From contig JAKLFE010000005.1 in NCBI GenBank assembly GCA_022711355.1, positions 53,331 through 117,330 on the forward strand: 64,000 nt of DNA, given 5' to 3'. Source of the DNA: Spirochaetota bacterium (GTDB lineage: Bacteria > Spirochaetota > Spirochaetia > Treponematales > Rectinemataceae). The position numbers and the translations under genes are program-made. Shown piece by piece: positions 32,079 to 42,196 of this stretch (the stretch's first letter is position 1; each line of letters begins with the position of its first letter). The notes below the pieces were generated by a model. It was not told where the DNA came from, made no database searches, and saw only the letters and a program-made list of their open reading frames with translations.

Positions 32079-33659
32079 ATGACCGGATACAAGGACCTCG
32101 ACCGGACGAACGCCTTTGCCAAGCTCAGGGCCATGCCCCGTCCCTCGATCGCCGAGCTCCTCGGCCCCGAGCGGGTCCCGGGCTGCGACCTGCCCATGGG
32201 CGGCGGCCTGACCTACAACTGGGCGGCATCGCCGGTGGACGGCGCCCTGCTCGCCCGCCTCGGCGAGCTCGCCGCGGAGCAGGGATTGGTCGAGAAGTAC
32301 CGCCTCCTCGCCGAGGGCGCGGTCATGAACAGCGGCGAGAAGCGCCTGGTCCTCCACCACCTCGCGCGGGGCCAGCTGGGCGCCCCGGTCCTCCACGGCG
32401 GGAGGAACCTCCGCGAGTTCTACGAGGGCGAGCGGCTGAAGGCCGCGCGCTTCGCCGAGTCAGTCCGCTCGGGGAGCCTCGCCGGCTCGACGGGCAAGCG
32501 CTTCGCCACGGCCGTGCAGATCGGCATCGGGGGCTCCGACCTGGGGCCGCGGGCCCTCTACCTCGCCCTCGAGCGCTGGGCCCGCGCCGCCGGCCGGCAG
32601 CGGCTGGAGGCCCGCTTCATCTCCAACGTGGACCCCGACGACGCCAACGCGGTCCTCGCCCGCCTCGACCTGGCCTCGAGCCTCTTCATCCTCGTCTCGA
32701 AGAGCGGCACGACCCAGGAGACCCTGGCCAACGAGGTCCTCGTGCGCCGGAGGCTCGAGGCGGCCGGCCTCGACCCTGCCCGGCACATGGTCGCCGTCAC
32801 GAGCGAGACGAGCCCCCTGGCGGGCAATCCCGGCTACCTCGAGTCCTTCTACATCGACGACTTCATCGGCGGCCGCTACTCCTCGTCGAGCGCGGTGGGC
32901 GGGGTCGTCCTCTCACTCGCCTTCGGGCCGGAGACCTTCGCCGAGCTCCTCGCCGGGGCCCACGAGGCCGACCGGCTGGCCCTCGAGCCGGATATTTCGC
33001 GCAACGCGGCCATGCTCGACGCGATGATAGGCCTGTACGAGCGGAATGTGCTCGGCATGGGCTCGACCGCCATCCTGCCCTACGCCGAGGCCCTCTCCCG
33101 CTTCCCGGCCCACCTCCAGCAGCTCGACATGGAGTCCAACGGCAAGCGCGTGGACCGCGACGGCTCGCCCCTCTCCTACCAGACCGGCCCCCTGGTCTTC
33201 GGCGAGCCGGGCACGAACGGCCAGCACTCCTTCTACCAGCTCCTCCACCAGGGGACGGACCTCGTTCCCCTCCAGTTCATCGGATTCCTCGAGGGGCAAA
33301 CCGCCGAGGACGTCGAGGTCGAGGGCTCGACGAGCCGGCGCAAGCTCAACGCCAACCTCGCCGCGCAGATCGTGGCCTTCGCCCTGGGCAAGGCCGACGC
33401 GAACCCGAACAAGGACTTCCCCGGGGGCCGGCCGAGCACCCTGATCCGCGGCCGCCGCCTCGACCCGCCGGCCTTGGGCGCCCTCCTCGCCCACTACGAG
33501 AACAAGGTCATGTTCCAGGGCTTCGCCTGGAACCTCAACTCCTTCGACCAGGAGGGGGTCCAGCTCGGCAAGGTCCTCGCCAAGAAGGTCCTCTCCGGGG
33601 CCGCGGGGGATCCCCTCCTCCAGGCCTACGCCTCCATGCTCGGCGCCGGGAAGGCCTAG
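32079..33659 (+). CDS. pgi: Glucose-6-phosphate isomerase
   Basis: 526 residues, the bacterial long-form size. Signatures: VQIGIGGSDLGPRALYLALE, LFILVSKSGTTQETLANEVL for phosphate binding, catalytic Glu in QLDMESNGKRVDRDG, GTNGQHSFYQLLHQGT with the ring-opening His, and YENKVMFQGFAWNLNSFDQE near the end. The enzyme interconverts glucose 6-phosphate and fructose 6-phosphate in glycolysis. The start is ATG 32079; an in-frame TTG nine bases earlier is less likely. It heads a long plus-strand operon; murG follows with only 2 bp between. Confidence 0.97.
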   Translation: MTGYKDLDRTNAFAKLRAMPRPSIAELLGPERVPGCDLPMGGGLTYNWAASPVDGALLARLGELAAEQGLVEKYRLLAEGAVMNSGEKRLVLHHLARGQLGAPVLHGGRNLREFYEGERLKAARFAESVRSGSLAGSTGKRFATAVQIGIGGSDLGPRALYLALERWARAAGRQRLEARFISNVDPDDANAVLARLDLASSLFILVSKSGTTQETLANEVLVRRRLEAAGLDPARHMVAVTSETSPLAGNPGYLESFYIDDFIGGRYSSSSAVGGVVLSLAFGPETFAELLAGAHEADRLALEPDISRNAAMLDAMIGLYERNVLGMGSTAILPYAEALSRFPAHLQQLDMESNGKRVDRDGSPLSYQTGPLVFGEPGTNGQHSFYQLLHQGTDLVPLQFIGFLEGQTAEDVEVEGSTSRRKLNANLAAQIVAFALGKADANPNKDFPGGRPSTLIRGRRLDPPALGALLAHYENKVMFQGFAWNLNSFDQEGVQLGKVLAKKVLSGAAGDPLLQAYASMLGAGKA

Positions 33660-33661
33660 GC

Positions 33662-34765
33662 GTGGCCGCCCCCACGATCGCCTTCACCGGGGGAGGGACG
33701 GGAGGGCACCTCTATCCGGGCCTCGCCGTGATCGAGCGGCTCCGGGAGAAGGGCTTCCCGGGGCGCATCGCCTGGCTCGGCTCCACGAAGGAAGGCGACC
33801 GGGCCACCGTGGAGGGCGCGGGCGTCGAGTACCTGGCCCTCCCCTCAGGCAAGCTCAGGCGCAACCTCTCGCTCGAGAACGCCGCGGACGCCTTCCGCGT
33901 CCTCGCGGGCTACGCGGCCTCGCTCAAGGCCCTGCGCGAGCTCCGGCCGGAGCTCCTCTTCTCCAAGGGCGGCTACGTGAGCGTGCCGCCCTGCGCCGCG
34001 GCCGCCAGGCTCGGCATCCCCTACTTCACCCACGAGTCCGACCTCAGCCCCGGCCTCGCAACGCGGCTCAACGCGCGCCGCGCCGAGCGCATCCTCGTCA
34101 GCTACGAAGAGACCCGGAGCCGCTTCCCGCGCGAGCTGGGCGCCAAGGTCCTCGTCCTGGGCAACCCCATACGGGAAAGCATCCGCCGGGGCGACGCGGC
34201 CCGGGGCCGGGCCATCCTCGGAGCCCCCGCCGGCCTGCCCGTCATCCTCTTCCTCGGCGGGAGCCAGGGCGCGCGGCAGGTGAACGAGCTCGTCGCCGCC
34301 CTCCTCCCCGGCCTCTCGGGGGCGGCCTTCGTCGCCCACCAGACCGGAGGGGCCGCCGAGGCCCCCTCGGGCGGCGGGGCGGGCCGCTACCGCTCCTACG
34401 GCTACATCCGCGCCGAGATGCCCGACATCCTCGCCGCGGCCGACCTCGTGGTCGGGCGGGCGGGGGCGGGTACGCTCTGGGAATGCGCGGCCCTCGGCAA
34501 GCCCATGATCCTCGTCCCCCTCTGCGGTTCGGGGACCCGGGGCGACCAGGTGGACAATGCCCGGCTCTTCGCCGAGCGGGGAGCGGCCCGGGCCCTCGTG
34601 GGCGAGGAAGCCTCGCCCGAGCGCCTGCTCGCCGAGATACGATCGCTGCTCGCCGATCCCGCCCGCCTCTCCGCGGCCGGGCGGGCGGCGCGCGAGCTCG
34701 CCGGGGCCGACGCGGCCGAGGCCGCGGCGCGGCTCATCCTCGAGCGCCTGGGGGTCCCCGCGTGA
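33662..34765 (+). CDS. murG: UDP-N-acetylglucosamine--lipid II transferase MurG
   Basis: 367 residues from GTG 33662, two bases after the pgi stop. IAFTGGGTGGHLYPGLAVIE is the N-terminal glycine-rich signature. Other motifs: LFSKGGYVSVPPCAAAARLG, FTHESDLSPGLATRLNARRA, FLGGSQGARQVNELVAALLP, and GRAGAGTLWECAALGKPMIL in the donor-binding domain. MurG adds GlcNAc to lipid I on the cytoplasmic side of the membrane, the last cytoplasmic step of peptidoglycan building. It is not next to other mur genes here, which is unusual for bacteria but common in spirochaetes. It overlaps the cvpA-like gene by GTGA. Confidence 0.96.
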   Translation: MAAPTIAFTGGGTGGHLYPGLAVIERLREKGFPGRIAWLGSTKEGDRATVEGAGVEYLALPSGKLRRNLSLENAADAFRVLAGYAASLKALRELRPELLFSKGGYVSVPPCAAAARLGIPYFTHESDLSPGLATRLNARRAERILVSYEETRSRFPRELGAKVLVLGNPIRESIRRGDAARGRAILGAPAGLPVILFLGGSQGARQVNELVAALLPGLSGAAFVAHQTGGAAEAPSGGGAGRYRSYGYIRAEMPDILAAADLVVGRAGAGTLWECAALGKPMILVPLCGSGTRGDQVDNARLFAERGAARALVGEEASPERLLAEIRSLLADPARLSAAGRAARELAGADAAEAAARLILERLGVPA

Positions 34766-35289
34766 ACGGCCTCGACTGGGTCCTCGCCGCCATCGTCCTC
34801 CTCCTCGGCCTGCGCTGCCTCTTCCGCGGCTTCGTCGCGGAGATCCTCTCGGTGGCCGCCTACGCGGTGGGCCTCCTCGCCGCCGTCCTCCTCTACCGCC
34901 GGGCGGGGGCCTTCGTCCGGGAGGAGCTCGGGGTCGAGACCCTCCCCGAGGTCCTGGGCTTCGCGGCCGTCTTCCTCCTCGCCTTCCTCGTCGTGAAGCT
35001 CCTCGAGCGGGCACTCAACGAGGCCCTCGAGTCCTCGCGGCTCGAGGCGGCCGACCGGATCCTCGGCCTCGTCCTCGGCCTGGGCGAGGGACTCCTGGCC
35101 GCGACCCTCATCCTCATCGTCCTCCAGGCCCAGCCCCTCTTCGACCTCGGCAAGCTCCTGGGCGGCTCGATCTTCGCCAAGGCCATCCTCCCCATCGTCG
35201 GCCCCGAGGTCAGCAAAGCCCTGGGCCCGGCGGCGCTGGAGCTCCCCAAGCTGCCCAAGGTCGAGCTGCCGGCCTTGAAGAAGCCGTAG
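34762..35289 (+). CDS. CvpA-family membrane protein
   Basis: 175 residues from GTG 34762, overlapping the murG stop by 4 bp. Four hydrophobic segments (about 5-22, 25-45, 62-80, 98-120) and the start NGLDWVLAAIVLLLGLRCLF followed by RGFVAEILSVAAY match CvpA-type proteins, which in E. coli are needed for colicin V production and in other bacteria for envelope stress tolerance. The tail LPKLPKVELPALKKP is Pro/Lys-rich and probably cytoplasmic. Between murG and holB it has no evident functional link, other than shared transcription. Confidence 0.85.
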   Translation: MNGLDWVLAAIVLLLGLRCLFRGFVAEILSVAAYAVGLLAAVLLYRRAGAFVREELGVETLPEVLGFAAVFLLAFLVVKLLERALNEALESSRLEAADRILGLVLGLGEGLLAATLILIVLQAQPLFDLGKLLGGSIFAKAILPIVGPEVSKALGPAALELPKLPKVELPALKKP

Positions 35290-35296
35290 GCCCGGG

Positions 35297-36613
35297 ATGT
35301 TCGAGAACATACTCGCGCAGGACGAGGCGGTCGGCCTCCTCCGCGCCGACGTCGGGCAGGGGCGGCTCCCCCCCGCCCTCCTCTTCGAGGGGCCCCGGGG
35401 CTCGGGCAAGCTGAGCGCCGCCCTCGAGCTTTCGCGGGCCCTCTCCTGCGCGGCCCCGGGCGGCGAGCGGGCGGCCTGGAACTGCCCCTGCCCGGCCTGC
35501 GCCCGCCACCGGGTCCTCGCCCATCCCGACCTCCTCCTCCTCGGCGCGCGGAGCTTCCCCGAGGAGCTCCGCGCCGCCGGCGAGCTCCTCGAGCGATCTC
35601 CCGGCAAGGCTGCCGCCTTCTTCTTCGTCCGCGCCGCCCGAAAGCTCGCTCGGCGCTTCGACGCCGCCCTCTACGAGGGCGAGGAGACCAGGCTCGCCAA
35701 GGCCGCTCCCCTCCTCCGCGAGCTCGAGGAGTGCCTCGACGGCGTGGCGCCCGACCGCGCCCTCCCCGCCTCCCTCGCGCCCGGGGCCGAGGCCGCGGCG
35801 GCCAAGGCGGCGACAGCCTGCGCCAAGCTCGAGGCCCTCGTCCCCGCGGCCCCGCCGGTCTTCATGGTGCGCAACGTCGAGCTCTGGGCAAGGCTCGCCC
35901 CCCTCGGCCCCCGCAAGGCCGTCCTCATCGAGAACGCCGACGACATGCTCGAGGGAGCCCGCAACGCCCTGCTCAAGATCCTCGAGGAGCCGCCGGAGAC
36001 GGTACGCTTCATCCTGACCAGCTCGCGCCGCAGCTCCATGATGGCCACCATCCTCTCCCGGACGAGGAGCTACCAATTCCGGGCCCGCGGGCCCGCGGAG
36101 ACGTCCCTCGTCCTCGAGCGGGTATTCCGCAGCGACGAGCCGGCGACGAGCGTCGCCGCCTTCCTCGCGGCGAGGCGGGCCTTCCCCCCCGAGGCGGCGC
36201 GCCGCCTCGCGCGGGACTTCCTCGGCTCGGGCCTGGCCTCCCTCGAGGCCTCCCTCGAGCGGGGGGCCCGGCCCCCCTCGGCCCTCCTGGACGGGCCCCT
36301 GGCCGCGCGGGCGGCCGAGGCGAGGGCGCGGGGACGCGCGGGGCAGGAGGCCCTCGCCGCCCTCCTCGAGGCCACCAAGGACTTCGGCCAGAAGGACGAG
36401 CTCTACGCGACCTCCTTCACCTCCTTCCTCGAGGCCCTCGCCCGGGAGCTCGGCGAGCTCCTCCGCGAGAGTGGCCTCGGCCCCCGGGGCCAGGCGACCG
36501 TGGAACGGATCGCCGCCCTGGCCCGCGGCGCCCGCTCGGACCGCGAGTACTACAACCGCAGCCCCTCCCTCCTCGCGGAGTCCCTCCTGTACGCCATCGG
36601 GGAGCTCCCGTGA
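35297..36613 (+). CDS. holB: DNA polymerase III delta' subunit-like protein
   Basis: 438 residues. MFENILAQDEAVGLLRADVG and LLFEGPRGSGKLSAALELSR give the clamp-loader AAA+ N-terminus with a P-loop ending in GK-L rather than GKT, as in the non-hydrolysing delta' subunit. Four cysteines in CAAPGG...WNCPCPACARH would bind zinc. VLIENADDMLEGARNALLKI and LEEPPETVRFILTSSRRSSM are delta'/gamma-type sensor motifs. The segment about 95-180 is an Ala/Arg/Glu-rich insert that lengthens the protein beyond the usual 330. It helps load the sliding clamp. The stop overlaps the histidine kinase start (GTGA). Confidence 0.88.
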   Translation: MFENILAQDEAVGLLRADVGQGRLPPALLFEGPRGSGKLSAALELSRALSCAAPGGERAAWNCPCPACARHRVLAHPDLLLLGARSFPEELRAAGELLERSPGKAAAFFFVRAARKLARRFDAALYEGEETRLAKAAPLLRELEECLDGVAPDRALPASLAPGAEAAAAKAATACAKLEALVPAAPPVFMVRNVELWARLAPLGPRKAVLIENADDMLEGARNALLKILEEPPETVRFILTSSRRSSMMATILSRTRSYQFRARGPAETSLVLERVFRSDEPATSVAAFLAARRAFPPEAARRLARDFLGSGLASLEASLERGARPPSALLDGPLAARAAEARARGRAGQEALAALLEATKDFGQKDELYATSFTSFLEALARELGELLRESGLGPRGQATVERIAALARGARSDREYYNRSPSLLAESLLYAIGELP

Positions 36614-37794
36614 GGAGGTTCATCGACCGGGCCCTCGCCAAGCTCCCCCGCCTGGACGGCGAGCAGATGCGCTCGATCCTCCGCGCCCTCGCCGAGGAGA
36701 ACTCCACGATGGAGGCGGCCATCGACTCGATGCTCGACGGCATCGTCGTCTGCGACCTCGAGCACCTGCCCATCATCTACAACAAGTCGGCGGAGCGCAT
36801 GCTCCGCCTCTCGGGGCCCGAGATCTCCGAGCGGCCACTCTGGCAGAGCGTCGGCGACGAGGACCTCGCCGACTTCCTCCGCGCGGCCCTCGAGGGGGGT
36901 GAGACCCTCCTCGACCGCGAGTTCGGGCTGGACTACAAGGGCTCGGTGCGCCTCGTGGCCGTCTCCGTGAGCGCGCTGCTCTCCGGTGGCCGCATCTCCG
37001 GCGCCATCGTCCACCTCGAGGACATCACCGAGAAGCGCCGCAAGGAGTCCCAGCTCCGGCGCGCCGAGAGCCTCGCCTCCCTCACGACCCTGGCCGCGGG
37101 CGTCGCCCACGAGATCAAGAACCCCCTGGGCTCGATCTCGATCCACATCCAGCTGATCAAGAAGTCGCTCCAAAGGAGCGAGTGCGTCGAGCCCGCCCTG
37201 ATCGAGCGCCATCTCGGGGTGGTGGACGAGGAGATCGAACGGCTGAACAAGACCGTCGTGGACTTCCTCTTCGCCGTGCGCCCCATGGACCTGAAGCTCC
37301 GCGAGGCCGACGCGGGCACCCTCCTCGCCGAGATGGCCGAGTTCGTCCGGCCCGAGGCCGAGCGCGCGGGGATCGAGGTGGAGCTCGACCTGGGCGAGGG
37401 CCTGCCCCGCGTCCTTTTGGACGAGCGCTACATGAAGCAGGCCGTCCTCAACCTCGTGAACAACGCCCTTGCCGCCATGCCCGGCGGCGGCCGCCTCGCG
37501 CTCCGGGCGCGGGGCCAGCAGGACGAGGTCCGCCTCTCCGTCGAGGACAGCGGGACGGGCATCCCGGAGGAGGACCTGCCCAAGATCTTCGAGCCTTACT
37601 TCACGACCAAGGACAACGGCACCGGGCTCGGGCTCACCATCACCTTCAAGATCGTGAAGGAGCACGGGGGCGAGATATCGGTGGAGTCGAAGCCGGGGCA
37701 GGGCTCGGCCTTCACGATAGCGCTCCCCGTCCCGCAGAGGGAGCGCAGGCTCATCGAATACGCCGACGGCGGGTCGGCCGCGGAGGCGCGTTAG
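36610..37794 (+). CDS. PAS-containing sensor histidine kinase (AtoS/NtrB type)
   Basis: 394 residues from GTG 36610, overlapping holB. No membrane helix, so a cytoplasmic sensor. A PAS domain covers about 30-145 (AIDSMLDGIVVCDLEHLPII, ending in HLEDITEKRRKE). The dimerisation helix carries the phospho-acceptor H167 in GVAHEIKNPLGSI. The ATPase domain shows NLVNNALAAMPGGG (N box), VEDSGTGIPEEDLPKIFEPY (G1/F box) and TGLGLTITFKI (G2 box). It directly precedes the sigma-54-dependent activator, its obvious partner. The same kinase/activator pairing (annotated AtoS/AtoC) is known in treponemes. The signal sensed is unknown. Confidence 0.92.
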   Translation: MRRFIDRALAKLPRLDGEQMRSILRALAEENSTMEAAIDSMLDGIVVCDLEHLPIIYNKSAERMLRLSGPEISERPLWQSVGDEDLADFLRAALEGGETLLDREFGLDYKGSVRLVAVSVSALLSGGRISGAIVHLEDITEKRRKESQLRRAESLASLTTLAAGVAHEIKNPLGSISIHIQLIKKSLQRSECVEPALIERHLGVVDEEIERLNKTVVDFLFAVRPMDLKLREADAGTLLAEMAEFVRPEAERAGIEVELDLGEGLPRVLLDERYMKQAVLNLVNNALAAMPGGGRLALRARGQQDEVRLSVEDSGTGIPEEDLPKIFEPYFTTKDNGTGLGLTITFKIVKEHGGEISVESKPGQGSAFTIALPVPQRERRLIEYADGGSAAEAR

Positions 37795-39183
<1,389 letters not shown>

Positions 39184-39189
39184 GGAGCC

Positions 39190-39918
39190 ATGCCCGACCG
39201 CAGCCTCGGCCTCCTCGACGTCTTCGGCCCGGTGATGATCGGGCCCTCGAGCTCCCATACCGCGGGCGTCGCGCGCATAGCCTTCGCCGCCCGCAGCGTC
39301 CTCGCCGCCCGCGTCGAGCGCGCCCGCATCTCCTTCTACGGCTCCCTCGCCCGCACCTGGCGCGGCCACGGCTCGGACAAGGCGGCGATAGCGGGCCTCC
39401 TGGGCATACTACCCGAGGACGAGCGGCTCTCCTTCTCGCCGGAGCTGGCCTCGCGCGAGGGCCTCGTCTACGAGATCCTCCCCGTCCTCGAAAGCCCCCC
39501 GGGCTACCATCCCAACACGGTCGTCCTCGAGCTCGCCGCGGGCGAGCGCCGCCTCTACCTCCGCGGGGCCTCGGTGGGGGGCGGCAAGATACTCATCCAA
39601 TCCATCGACGGCTTCCAGACCGCCCTCGACGGCTCCCTCGACGCCTTCCTCGTGCTGCACCGCGACGAGGTCGGGGTCATCGCCCTCGTCGCCTCCCTCC
39701 TGGCCCGCGAGCGCGTCAACATCGCCCAGCTCTCCTCGCATCGCCGCGACAAGGGCGAGGAGGCCCTCCTCGTCGTCGAGGTGGACGGCTCGGCGGCCCG
39801 GGGGATGGCGGAGGCGATCCGAGGGCTCAAGGGCGTCCTCGACGTCGTCCTCGTGCCCTCGATAGCCTCGGGCGCGCGGGCCGGCCCCGCGCCGCGGGGA
39901 GAGGGGGCCGGACGATGA
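39190..39918 (+). CDS. sdaAB: L-serine ammonia-lyase, beta subunit
   Basis: 242 residues. GLLDVFGPVMIGPSSSHTAG at the N-terminus is the serine dehydratase beta-chain signature, and SYGSLARTWRGHGSDKA-type sequence follows (FYGSLARTWRGHGSDKAAIA). The last 70 residues form an ACT domain (EVGVIALVASLLARERVNIA, QLSSHRRDKGEEALLVVEVD), the usual site for serine binding. With the alpha chain it deaminates serine to pyruvate and ammonia using a [4Fe-4S] cluster. GGAG precedes the ATG. It overlaps sdaAA by ATGA and belongs to the same operon as the symporter, suggesting serine as a carbon and nitrogen source. Confidence 0.95.
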   Translation: MPDRSLGLLDVFGPVMIGPSSSHTAGVARIAFAARSVLAARVERARISFYGSLARTWRGHGSDKAAIAGLLGILPEDERLSFSPELASREGLVYEILPVLESPPGYHPNTVVLELAAGERRLYLRGASVGGGKILIQSIDGFQTALDGSLDAFLVLHRDEVGVIALVASLLARERVNIAQLSSHRRDKGEEALLVVEVDGSAARGMAEAIRGLKGVLDVVLVPSIASGARAGPAPRGEGAGR

Positions 39919-40796
39919 ACTGGCGCTTCCAGTCGGCGGCCGAGCTCCTGGCGCGGGCCTCCGAGTCGGGCCTGGGCATGGCGGGCTTCCTCGTCGCCCG
40001 CGACGCGGCCTACGCGGGCTGCCCGGAGGAAGAGGTGCGGGGAGAGCTCGCGCATCGCATCCTCACGAGCCGCCGCGCCCTCGACAAGGGCCTCTCGGAG
40101 CCCCAGGCCTCCCTTTCCGGCTTGACCGCGGGGGCCGCGGTCAAGCTCGCCTCCTCCGCCCTCGGCCCCGTGCGGGACGACTTCTTCAGCAAGGCCCTCG
40201 CCTACGCCCTCGCCGTCAACGAGGTCAACGCCTGCGGCGGCAAGATCGTGGCCTTCCCGACGGCCGGCTCCTGCGGCATCGTGCCGGGCGTCCTCTGGGC
40301 CTGGAGGGACTCCCGGGCCCCCGAGCTGGGCCCGGAGTCTCGGGCCTTCCAGGACGCATTCGCCGCGGCCTCGGCCGTCGGCATCCTGATCGCCGCCCGC
40401 GCCACCCTCGCCGGGGCCGCGGGCGGCTGCCAGGCCGAGTGCGGCGCGGCCGCGGCCATGGCGGCGGCGGGCCTGGGCTCCCTCATGGGCCTTCCCGACG
40501 GGGCTTGCGTCGACGCCGCCGCCCTCTCGCTGAAGAACTGCCTCGGCCTCGCCTGCGACCCGGTCGCGGGCCTCGTCGAGGTGCCCTGCGTGAAGCGCAA
40601 CGCCTTCATGGCCGCGAACGCGATAACCGCGGCCAGCCTCGCGGCGGCGGGGATCAGGAGCGCCATACCCTTCGACGAGGTGGTAGGCGCGATGCGCGAA
40701 ATTGGAGACGCCCTGCCAGCCTCGCTCAAGGAGAGCTCCGAGGGGGGCTTGGCGGCCACGCCCACGGGCAGGTCATACTGGGAGAAGCTGCGTTAG
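39915..40796 (+). CDS. sdaAA: L-serine ammonia-lyase, iron-sulfur-dependent, alpha subunit
   Basis: 293 residues from ATG 39915, overlapping the beta-chain stop. Family motifs: NEVNACGGKIVAFPTAGSCG with the substrate-binding threonine/serine segment, AAGGCQAECGAAAAMAAAG, and SLKNCLGLACDPVAGLVEVP followed by CVKRN. Cysteines in these two last segments hold the [4Fe-4S] cluster, one iron of which binds the serine. The chain is of normal length. Start and overlap indicate coupled translation with the beta chain. The downstream symporter follows after 28 bp. Confidence 0.96.
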   Translation: MNWRFQSAAELLARASESGLGMAGFLVARDAAYAGCPEEEVRGELAHRILTSRRALDKGLSEPQASLSGLTAGAAVKLASSALGPVRDDFFSKALAYALAVNEVNACGGKIVAFPTAGSCGIVPGVLWAWRDSRAPELGPESRAFQDAFAAASAVGILIAARATLAGAAGGCQAECGAAAAMAAAGLGSLMGLPDGACVDAAALSLKNCLGLACDPVAGLVEVPCVKRNAFMAANAITAASLAAAGIRSAIPFDEVVGAMREIGDALPASLKESSEGGLAATPTGRSYWEKLR

Positions 40797-40824
40797 GACT
40801 CGAGCCCAAGGGAGGTCTGGTAGA

Positions 40825-42159
40825 ATGGTGTACGTATTGGTCGTGTACGGGATCATGCTCATAGGCATCGCCCTGCTCAGCCTGAAATACAACAAGAGCT
40901 TCGAGAGCTTCCTCGTGGCCGGCCGCAGGCAGCCGCGCTACCTCATCGTCGCCTCGATGCTGGCCTCCACGATCGGGGGCGGCATCGTGATCGGCACCGT
41001 CGGCAAGGCCTACGCCATGGGCTTCGCCGCCTTCTGGTTCGTCGCGGCCGGCTCCCTAGCCCACTTCCTCCAGGGCGCCCTCCTCTCGCGCCGCGTCCGC
41101 GAGACCCAGGCGCTGACCCTCCCCGACCTCGCCGAGAAGCTCGGCGGCGCCGGGGTGCAGAAGCTCGTCGCCCTCGTCATCGTCTTCACCTGGATCGGCA
41201 TCGCCGGCGGCCAGTTCCTCGCGGCCAGCAAGGTGATAGCCACGATGTCCGGCATCGACCCGCGGGCGGCGGTGGCGATAGCCACGGCATTCCTCCTGGT
41301 CTACACCCTCATAGGCGGGCAGAAGTCGGTGCTCCGCACGGACCTCCTCCAGTTCGGGATCCTCGCCGCCTCGGTCCTCATCAGCGTCGCCTGGCTCTTC
41401 CTCGCCAGGCCGCCCGCCCCCGGGAGCCTCGCGCTCGAGCTCTTCTCCCCGAAGTTCGGCCCCCTCGACCTGGCCTACTACCTCGTCGTGGTCGCGGGCT
41501 CCTACTTCATCTGCCCCATGATGTTCGGCCGCATCCTCTCCTCCGACAGCCCCGAGAACGCGCGCAAGGCCTCCTTCATCTCCGGCGCGGGCATGCTCCT
41601 GTTCGCCTTCGCCATCACCTTCATAGGCCTCTGGGCCCGGGCCTCGGGCTTCGACGCCGGCAAGCTCGACCCCCTCAACGCCATCGTGAAGGGCGTCCTG
41701 CCCGCGCCCCTCGGCGCCGCCATGCTCCTCGGGATGCTCGCCGCCATCCTCTCGACCGCGGACACCGTCCTGCTCACCGCCGCCGGCATACTCGAGCACG
41801 ACCTGCTCGGCTCGAGCTCCCTTCCCCGCACGCGGCTGTGGGTGGTCGCGATAGCCGCGTTAGGCGGCGTCATCGCCCTCTACAAGACCGATCTCATCGG
41901 GCTGCTGCTCAGCACCTACCAGGGCTACACCTCGGGCCTCGTGCCCGCCCTCTTCGTGGCCATCATGGCCTCGGGCAAGCGCCGCCTCGCGCCGCGCTGG
42001 CTCTTCGCGGCCATCCTCGGGGGCTACCTCCTGGGCTTCGGCGGCAACTTCCTGCCCGACCCGAACCGGCAGAAGCTGGCCGCCTTCGCCGGCCTCGCCC
42101 TGTCGACCCTCCTCGCCTTGGTCGCCTACCGCAGGGGCGAGGCCGCGGCCGAAGCCTAG
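40825..42159 (+). CDS. Sodium/solute symporter family transporter (SSS)
   Basis: 444 residues from ATG 40825, with GGGAGG 9-10 bases before it. About 12 hydrophobic helices. The SSS signature region is seen: FESFLVAGRRQPRYLIVASM leading to LASTIGGGIVIGTVGKAYAMG in helix 1-2, and MLLGMLAAILSTADTVLLTA in helix 8, where the Ser/Thr residues bind sodium. The family takes up proline, pantothenate, sugars or short acids with sodium. Being last in an operon with both serine lyase subunits, an amino acid, possibly serine, is the best guess for its substrate, though this is inference. It converges on the J-domain gene with a 37-bp gap. Confidence 0.9.
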   Translation: MVYVLVVYGIMLIGIALLSLKYNKSFESFLVAGRRQPRYLIVASMLASTIGGGIVIGTVGKAYAMGFAAFWFVAAGSLAHFLQGALLSRRVRETQALTLPDLAEKLGGAGVQKLVALVIVFTWIGIAGGQFLAASKVIATMSGIDPRAAVAIATAFLLVYTLIGGQKSVLRTDLLQFGILAASVLISVAWLFLARPPAPGSLALELFSPKFGPLDLAYYLVVVAGSYFICPMMFGRILSSDSPENARKASFISGAGMLLFAFAITFIGLWARASGFDAGKLDPLNAIVKGVLPAPLGAAMLLGMLAAILSTADTVLLTAAGILEHDLLGSSSLPRTRLWVVAIAALGGVIALYKTDLIGLLLSTYQGYTSGLVPALFVAIMASGKRRLAPRWLFAAILGGYLLGFGGNFLPDPNRQKLAAFAGLALSTLLALVAYRRGEAAAEA

Positions 42160-42196
42160 GCGGGGGCGGCGCCCCAGGCGGCCGCCGCGCCTCGGG

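Noticed and set aside
32042..34765. A single 907-residue frame covering pgi and murG
   Set aside because: Its first part is Arg/Pro-rich shadow of pgi; the MurG-like part starts at GTG 33662 right after the pgi stop.
42160..42196. Terminator between the symporter and the J-domain gene
   Set aside because: Only a 5-bp GC stem without a T or A run is present, too weak to claim.
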